Shown here in pieces: positions 58,969 through 64,000 of a stretch of 64,000 nucleotides of DNA; position 1 is the first letter of the stretch; the number at the start of each line of letters is the position of its first letter. The notes beneath the pieces were generated by a model, which saw nothing but the letters and a program-made list of their open reading frames with translations, did no database searches and was not told the origin of the DNA. Both the position numbers and the translations under genes were made by a program. This stretch comes from BOKV01 sp041987205 (lineage in GTDB: Bacteria > Pseudomonadota > Alphaproteobacteria > Rhizobiales > Rhizobiaceae): the NCBI GenBank assembly GCA_041987205.1, contig JBHIWX010000009.1, positions 5,636-69,635 on the forward strand, written 5' to 3'.

Positions 58969-60636
58969 ATGATCGGCTTTTCCCGGAAAGCGCCTGTGCC
59001 GAAACAACTGCCCGTTCTTGTGTTTCTTGTGACCGCCGCGATCGGTCTGGTTCTACCCGTCGCTGCCTATCGTTCGGGTGCGCAGGCCAATTATCTGCGT
59101 TTCGAGCGACTGGCGGACGAGGCGGTGGACCGTATCTCGACGCGCATCACCCAACACATCTCGCTCCTGATCGCGACGCGCTCGCTGTTCGAAGCGCAGT
59201 CGGGCAATGTGAGCTATCGGCAGTTCGCTTCTTTCGTCGAACACCTCAACATTGACGGCACGTTCAACGGCATCCAGGGCATCGGCTACGCGGCTGTCGT
59301 GCCGCCTGACGGCGATGATTGGGTGCGCCAGCGCCTGCGCAACAATTACGGCATCACGCGCGGCCCCTTCCCGCAATCCTCCGAAGATCTGCGCACGGCG
59401 ATCATCATGCTGGAGCCCGAGGACGAGCGCAATCGCGCCGCGCTCGGCTACGACATGTATTCCGAGAAGACCCGGCGCGTCGCCATGCAGGCCGCCATGC
59501 TGTCGGACGAGGCGCGCGCTTCCGACAAGGTGGAATTGCTGCAGGAGATCGAAGGCAAGAAGCAGGCCGGATTCCTGGTCTTCCTGCCCTTGCAGGCGAA
59601 CCAGGGAGCGCCTTCGCCGGAAACCCCGGACGAGACGGTCGCGCCGCTCGGCTTCATCTACGCCCCCTTTCGTGCGGGCGACCTGATAGAGGCAGCGCTC
59701 AACACCAGCTCATGGCTCCCGGTGCATCTGGAGATCCACGATGGCGAACCGGACAAAGGGGATCTCCTCTTCAGGAGCACCACGAAAAAAGGGAACCAGG
59801 GCGAGTCCTACATGGTGCGTCGCCAGCTCGACATTGCGGGCCGGCAGTGGAGTGTGATGATCTCGCCTTCGACCGGCTTCCAGGAAGGCACCGAAACCGG
59901 CATCGCGCTGCTGCTGGGCGCGATCTCGCTGCTGATGGCCGCCGCGCTGGCCGTCTCCATGCGCGCCCAGATCAAGGCGCTCGACGCATCGCGCGAGGTC
60001 ATCAAGGTCAGCGAGGCCGCCGCCGCGCAGAAGGATTTCCTGCTTCAGGAAATGAAGCACCGCATCAAGAACTCGATCGCCCGCGTACTCGCCATCGCGC
60101 GCCAGACCGCCAACCATTCCGAATCGCTTCAGGAATTCACCGAATCCTTCACCAACCGGCTGCAGGCAATGTCGGCGTCGCAGGACATCCTGACCCATTC
60201 GCACGGGCAGAAGGCTGACCTCAACGATCTGCTGCAGGCAGAATTGCAGCAGGTCTTCGGCGACGATTTCGACGGAAAGTCGTGCACCGGCGCGAAGCAG
60301 CAATTGGGTATCCGCACGACCCAGGCACTGGCGCTCGTCTTTCACGAACTGGCGACGAACGCGCTCAAATATGCACGCATGGACGAGACCGGCAGCCGTC
60401 TCGACATCGACTGGCGAAGCGGTGCGAACGGCAAGTCGCTGGCAATCGACTGGCGGGAAAACAGCGCGGCATTCAGGAATGCGGAAGAGACCGACGCGCA
60501 GGACACGAATGGCGGCGGCTTCGGAACGAAGCTGATGCGTTCGCTTGTCGAAGGGGAACTCTCCGGCCGCCTCGCGCGGGAAATGACCCGCGACGGACTT
60601 CACGTCCGCATCGAGGTCCCCAACCCGCTCGCATGA
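58969..60636 (+). CDS. Membrane HWE-type sensor histidine kinase with CHASE domain
   Basis: 555 residues. Transmembrane helix 1 (about 15-34) and helix 2 (about 311-331) bracket a periplasmic CHASE domain, with TRSLFEAQSGNVSYRQFASFVEHL and GIQGIGYAAVVP typical of CHASE. The HisKA_2/HWE dimerisation box is EMKHRIKNSIARVLAIARQTA (His364). The ATPase part has LVFHELATNALKYA (N box) and FGTKLMRSLVEGEL. It is a candidate input to PhyR, given the genomic context. A GGAAGG ribosome site precedes the ATG. Confidence 0.92.
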   Translation: MIGFSRKAPVPKQLPVLVFLVTAAIGLVLPVAAYRSGAQANYLRFERLADEAVDRISTRITQHISLLIATRSLFEAQSGNVSYRQFASFVEHLNIDGTFNGIQGIGYAAVVPPDGDDWVRQRLRNNYGITRGPFPQSSEDLRTAIIMLEPEDERNRAALGYDMYSEKTRRVAMQAAMLSDEARASDKVELLQEIEGKKQAGFLVFLPLQANQGAPSPETPDETVAPLGFIYAPFRAGDLIEAALNTSSWLPVHLEIHDGEPDKGDLLFRSTTKKGNQGESYMVRRQLDIAGRQWSVMISPSTGFQEGTETGIALLLGAISLLMAAALAVSMRAQIKALDASREVIKVSEAAAAQKDFLLQEMKHRIKNSIARVLAIARQTANHSESLQEFTESFTNRLQAMSASQDILTHSHGQKADLNDLLQAELQQVFGDDFDGKSCTGAKQQLGIRTTQALALVFHELATNALKYARMDETGSRLDIDWRSGANGKSLAIDWRENSAAFRNAEETDAQDTNGGGFGTKLMRSLVEGELSGRLAREMTRDGLHVRIEVPNPLA

Positions 60637-60755
60637 CCGCTTCGCAATGCCGGCTCCACCAAAGGCCACCCGCTTCATAGCGCCTGCGTGAACGTCACCG
60701 ACACAATTTGCCATGGCGCGCCGGTGCCTAAACGATGTAACGATGACGCCTGCCA

Positions 60756-60788
60756 GTTCATCACCCCCGTTCATCACCCCCGTTCATC
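60756..60788. repeat. Short 13-bp tandem repeat upstream of the aminotransferase gene
   Basis: GTTCATCACCCCC is repeated twice exactly and a third copy (GTTCATC) begins before diverging. It lies 28 bp before the aminotransferase start. No function assigned. Confidence 0.75.
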
Positions 60789-60815
60789 GCCAACGTCAAA
60801 CTAGGAACTTCAGAA

Positions 60816-62003
60816 TTGTTTTCCGTACTCAAGCCAGTCCCGCCCGATCCGATCCTTTCGATTTCCGCGACCTACAATGCCGACCCGCGCACCGATAAGC
60901 TCGACCTCGGCGTCGGCGTCTATCGCGACGAGGACGGCAACACGCCGATCCCGGCCGCGGTAAAGGAGGCCGAAAGGCGGATCATCGCGGAGCAGACGAC
61001 CAAGACCTATCTCTCGCCGACCGGCAACCCGGCGTTCAACGAGGCGATGACGAAACTCGTCCTGGGCGATGCGCTGGACGAAGAGCGCACCTGCGCCGTC
61101 CAGACGCCCGGCGGCACCGGCGCCGTCCGCTTGCTGTTCGACATGGTCAAACTCGCCAACCCCGACGCGACCGTGTGGCTGAGCGACCCGACCTGGCCCA
61201 ACCACAAGCCCATGGCCGGTTCGGCCGGCCTGAAGACGGCGGTCTATCCCTATTACGACAAGGCCGGCGGCGCGCTTCACTTCGATGAGATGATGACCGC
61301 GCTCGACGCCATCGCGCCGGGCGATGTCGTGGTCCTTCATGGCTGCTGTCATAACCCGACCGGCGCCGATCTGAACGTTTCGCAATGGGAGGCAATCGCC
61401 GACCTGCTCAATGCGAAGGGCGCCCTGCCTCTTGTCGATTTCGCCTATCAGGGCCTTGGCGACGGCCTCGACAAGGACGCCGAAGGCGCGCGCCTCCTCG
61501 CCGGCAAATGCAGGGAAGTGCTCATCGCGGCTTCCTGCTCGAAGAATTTCGGTCTCTATCGCGACCGGGTCGGCGCGGCGATCATGATCGCCGCCACGCC
61601 CGAGGAGAGCAGGAACGCCTTCGGCAATGCCGGCATCATCGCGCGCTGCACCTATTCGATGCCGCCCGATCCCGGCGCCGCCATCGTTGCGCGGATCCTC
61701 ACCGACGACGCCTTGCGCGCATCCTGGATGGAGGAACTGGAGGCGATGCGGCTGCGCATCACCGACCTGCGCCGGCAACTGGCCGATGCGCTGCGCCTTA
61801 AGCTGAACTCGGACCGCTACGACTTTCTGGCGGGCCAGAAGGGCATGTTCTCGCTTCTAGACCTCGAGAACGATGGCGCGAAGACGCTCGCCGCGGACCA
61901 CGCGGTCTACATGCCGGCAAGCGGCAGGGTCAACATGGCCGGCCTGCGCACCTCTGCCATTGAAATGGCGGCGTCGAAAATCAGCAAGGTGCTGGTAGAC
62001 TGA
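60816..62003 (+). CDS. Aromatic/aspartate aminotransferase (class I, PLP-dependent)
   Basis: 395 residues with a TTG start after AGGAAC. The sequence follows the AspC/TyrB pattern: DPILSISATYNADPRTDKLDLGVGVYRDEDGNTP, YLSPTGNPAFNEAM, WLSDPTWPNHKPM, HGCCHNPTGADL (PLP contacts), VDFAYQGLGDGL, and SCSKNFGLYRDRVG with the PLP Schiff-base Lys243. The C-terminal Arg in VNMAGL would contact the substrate carboxylate. It transfers amino groups between aspartate or aromatic amino acids and 2-oxoglutarate. Its frame is isolated from neighbouring operons. Confidence 0.92.
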   Translation: MFSVLKPVPPDPILSISATYNADPRTDKLDLGVGVYRDEDGNTPIPAAVKEAERRIIAEQTTKTYLSPTGNPAFNEAMTKLVLGDALDEERTCAVQTPGGTGAVRLLFDMVKLANPDATVWLSDPTWPNHKPMAGSAGLKTAVYPYYDKAGGALHFDEMMTALDAIAPGDVVVLHGCCHNPTGADLNVSQWEAIADLLNAKGALPLVDFAYQGLGDGLDKDAEGARLLAGKCREVLIAASCSKNFGLYRDRVGAAIMIAATPEESRNAFGNAGIIARCTYSMPPDPGAAIVARILTDDALRASWMEELEAMRLRITDLRRQLADALRLKLNSDRYDFLAGQKGMFSLLDLENDGAKTLAADHAVYMPASGRVNMAGLRTSAIEMAASKISKVLVD

Positions 62004-62042
62004 TCCCGCATTCCAGGACACAGGGGTAATCCACAACGGCGA

Positions 62043-62065
62043 AAGGGGAGGCAAAAACTCCCCTT
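62043..62065 (+). terminator. Weak hairpin after the aminotransferase gene
   Basis: AAGGGGAG, loop GCAAAAA, CTCCCCTT (8-bp stem) 40 bp past the stop codon. It lacks a T-run, so termination is possible but not assured. Confidence 0.4.
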
Positions 62066-62267
62066 CTTGCCGTCCCGGCCCCGGCTCTTCCGAAACGGGC
62101 GAGTTGCACCGCAAACCTGCAACCGGTGGTTTATGAATGCGGGAAAACCGGCCCAAAATGCTTGAATAACGGCAATACAATCGTGGTTTACAGTAAAAAA
62201 ACTTGCTTCCGCGTCGACCAGCGGACGACTATCGTATTAGCTTGTCTTCAGGTTGATAGGGGCAGTC

Positions 62268-63977
62268 TTGAATTCCACAGGCCGAACGACAATCAGTTTA
62301 CTTGGCTCTTTTCGGGTAATGTCTCCGAAGGGGACTGACATTACGCCTCGAAGTCAGAAAGCGCGGGCAATCCTCGCGCTGATTGCAACGGCAAAACATC
62401 ACCAACGCAGTCGCTCCTGGCTCTGTGCCAAATTGTGGAGCGACCGGGACACCATACGCGCCTATAACAGCCTGCGGCAGGATTTGCGCGACATCCGCAA
62501 GAGCTTCGGCGAGGATTGCGACGACATCATCGCCATCGAACGGCTCACGGTCCGTCTCAACAGCGAGAACGTGCTGGTCGATCTCGATCACTTTGACGAT
62601 CCCTCGCCCGATTTCCCGATCCCCACGAAAGGCGAATTCCTCGAAGGCATCGACATAAGGGACGAGGAGTTCGAGGATTGGCTGTCGCTTGAGCGCGCCC
62701 ATGTCGCCGACAGGATCGCCAACGCTACGAACCCGGAAACCCGCCCGCAGCCCGTCGCGGACAAGGACCCGGCCCAGCCCTTCCTCGCCGTCATGCCGGT
62801 CGAGAACCAGTCCGATCTGGGAATCGAGGACTACGTGGTTGACGGGCTGACCTGCGAACTGGTCGAGAACCTCGCGAAGATAAAATGGATGGCGACGATC
62901 GCCTATTCGTCGTCCCACGCCTTTCAGAACTCCGGCGTCTCGGCGATGCGGTTCGGCGAGGCGCTCGACGCCGACTATGTCGTGGTCGGGAGAATTCGCA
63001 AGAGCTCCAAACGCAACGTGCTGTTCTTCGAACTCATGGACGCCAGATCCTCCAGGATCGTCTGGTCGTCCTCCTACGAACTGCCCGATCCGATCGCCGA
63101 CATCGACATATCGGCGACCGCATTCGAGATCGCGGGAAACCTCGACAGCGGCATCAGCCAGGCCGAACAATTGCGCGCCAAAGCGCTGCCGCCGCACGAG
63201 ACCGCCATACGCGATCTGATCTGGCGCGGCCGCTGGCATCTCAACCAGCTCAGCCGGGTCGACGCGGCAAGGGCCGAGCAGTGCTTTCTCGATGTGCTCG
63301 AGCAGGACCCGCACAACAGCGAGGCCTATTTCCAGCTCGCCTGGTCGAAACTGTGGAACACCTGGGCCAGCCGTGGTTCGCGCGACCAGATGTTCCATGT
63401 CCGCGAAATGGGCTTGAAGGCCATCCGCTTCAACAGTTCCGACGCACGTGGCTTCTGGCTGGTGGGCACGGCCGAATCCTGGCTCGGCAACTGGAACACG
63501 GCGCAATCCTACGTGGCCGAGGCGATCGAGATCCAGCCGAGCCTGGCCATCGCCCACGCCCAGTACGGCTCGACCTACATCCTGATTTCAAAGCCCGAAG
63601 AAGCGCTGGAACCGCTCCAGAGAGCCCTGCGCCTCAGCCCGCGCGATCAGCAGAAATTCTACATGCTGGGTGAACTGGCGATGGCCCACTGGATGCTGGG
63701 CGACCACAGCGAGGCGGTCTCCTGGGCAGATCAGTCGATCATGCTGAGACCGAAATACTGGTACGCCCACGCCGTGCGTTACCTGGCCCTTTCGTCCCGG
63801 GGCAATGCCGACGATGCACGTCAGGCCAGGGACGATTTGTTCCGGGCCAGGCCGAATATTAGTGCCGACGACATTCTCTGGTTGCCGTTCAAGGACCGCG
63901 ACTTCGTCAACGCGATGGCCGAGCGCCTTGGCCTCGGCATCGAAGGAAACATGGATAGAGCCGAAAGAGTTTTCTAA
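62268..63977 (+). CDS. SARP/OmpR-type DNA-binding activator with TolB-like and TPR region
   Basis: About 569 residues from the TTG at 62268, which follows AGGGGCAG; a TTG at 62253 or an ATG at 62319 are alternatives. Residues about 5-100 are a winged-helix domain (ISLLGSFRVMSPKGTDITPRSQKARAILALIATAKHHQRSRSWLCAKLWSDRDTIRAYNSLRQDLRDIRK). A FlgO/TolB-N-like segment follows (PFLAVMPVENQSDLGIEDYVVDGLTCELVENLAKIKWMATIAYSSS). The C-terminal half has tetratricopeptide repeats (AEQCFLDVLEQDPHNSEAYFQLAW, ALEPLQRALRLSPRDQQKFYML). This architecture is common in rhizobial CadC/SARP-like regulators. The target is unknown. Confidence 0.82.
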   Translation: MNSTGRTTISLLGSFRVMSPKGTDITPRSQKARAILALIATAKHHQRSRSWLCAKLWSDRDTIRAYNSLRQDLRDIRKSFGEDCDDIIAIERLTVRLNSENVLVDLDHFDDPSPDFPIPTKGEFLEGIDIRDEEFEDWLSLERAHVADRIANATNPETRPQPVADKDPAQPFLAVMPVENQSDLGIEDYVVDGLTCELVENLAKIKWMATIAYSSSHAFQNSGVSAMRFGEALDADYVVVGRIRKSSKRNVLFFELMDARSSRIVWSSSYELPDPIADIDISATAFEIAGNLDSGISQAEQLRAKALPPHETAIRDLIWRGRWHLNQLSRVDAARAEQCFLDVLEQDPHNSEAYFQLAWSKLWNTWASRGSRDQMFHVREMGLKAIRFNSSDARGFWLVGTAESWLGNWNTAQSYVAEAIEIQPSLAIAHAQYGSTYILISKPEEALEPLQRALRLSPRDQQKFYMLGELAMAHWMLGDHSEAVSWADQSIMLRPKYWYAHAVRYLALSSRGNADDARQARDDLFRARPNISADDILWLPFKDRDFVNAMAERLGLGIEGNMDRAERVF

Positions 63978-64000
63978 CCCCGGGGGTCTGGAACATGTCT

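Noticed and set aside
63995..64000. ATG at the extreme right end, after GGGGGTCTGGAAC
   Set aside because: It may be the start of the next gene, but two codons are not enough to support a call.

Overview
The window reads as a high-GC chromosomal segment of an alphaproteobacterium, most likely Hyphomicrobiales (rhizobia/Phyllobacteriaceae-like; the family is an inference). The reasons are a PhyR-NepR-EcfG general stress response locus with matching GGAAC-N16/17-CGTT promoters, HWE-type sensor kinases, a Hup/Hyp hydrogenase maturation set in rhizobial order, and a biuret/allophanate hydrolase cluster like those of rhizobia. I see no transposase, integrase, phage gene, CRISPR array, rRNA or tRNA.

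1-14.2 kb, minus strand: two [NiFe]-hydrogenases and their maturation genes, read from right to left. First come the protease hupD and a membrane-linked Isp-type (group 1e) hydrogenase, hynS-isp1-hynL-isp2, with a hypC/hupF chaperone gene. Then comes a cytosolic NAD(P)-linked group 3b hydrogenase, hydB-(cNMP-binding protein)-hydG-hydD-hydA, with its own protease. The run ends with hupH, hupJ/hybE, hupK, hypA and a truncated hypB at the window edge. A perfect FNR/FixK-type box precedes hydB and a one-mismatch box precedes hynS, which suggests oxygen-responsive control.

14.5-24.6 kb: a GCS2-type glutamate-cysteine ligase fused to CBS domains, a branched-chain-type ABC transporter (livHMGF, no binding protein nearby) with an acyl-CoA synthetase, and two metallopeptidases (M42 and M18). 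24.8-36.4 kb, minus strand: a nitrogen-scavenging cluster with a BmpA/nucleoside-type ABC importer, two biuret-hydrolase-like cysteine hydrolases, formamidase, an AtzH/HpxZ-like protein, an MTHFSD-like protein, a 2-oxoglutarate oxygenase and allophanate hydrolase AtzF. The ring-opening or entry step is absent, so the starting substrate is unknown. A LysR gene is divergent from it.

37.6-47.4 kb: aromatic acid catabolism. A MarR repressor with a clear operator faces mobA (3-hydroxybenzoate 4-monooxygenase). A LysR gene then faces a TAXI-type TRAP transporter, two tandem ACMSD-like amidohydrolases and a Rieske protein.

47.5-60.6 kb: a stress island centred on nepR-ecfG/phyR. It holds many small membrane or stress proteins (MgtC, DUF3309, DUF1328, PRC-barrel, DUF883-like, Dps, CsbD), two HWE kinases, a Crp/Fnr regulator and a lipid kinase. 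At least seven good EcfG promoter matches can be read directly. The window ends with an aromatic/aspartate aminotransferase and a TPR-containing transcriptional activator.
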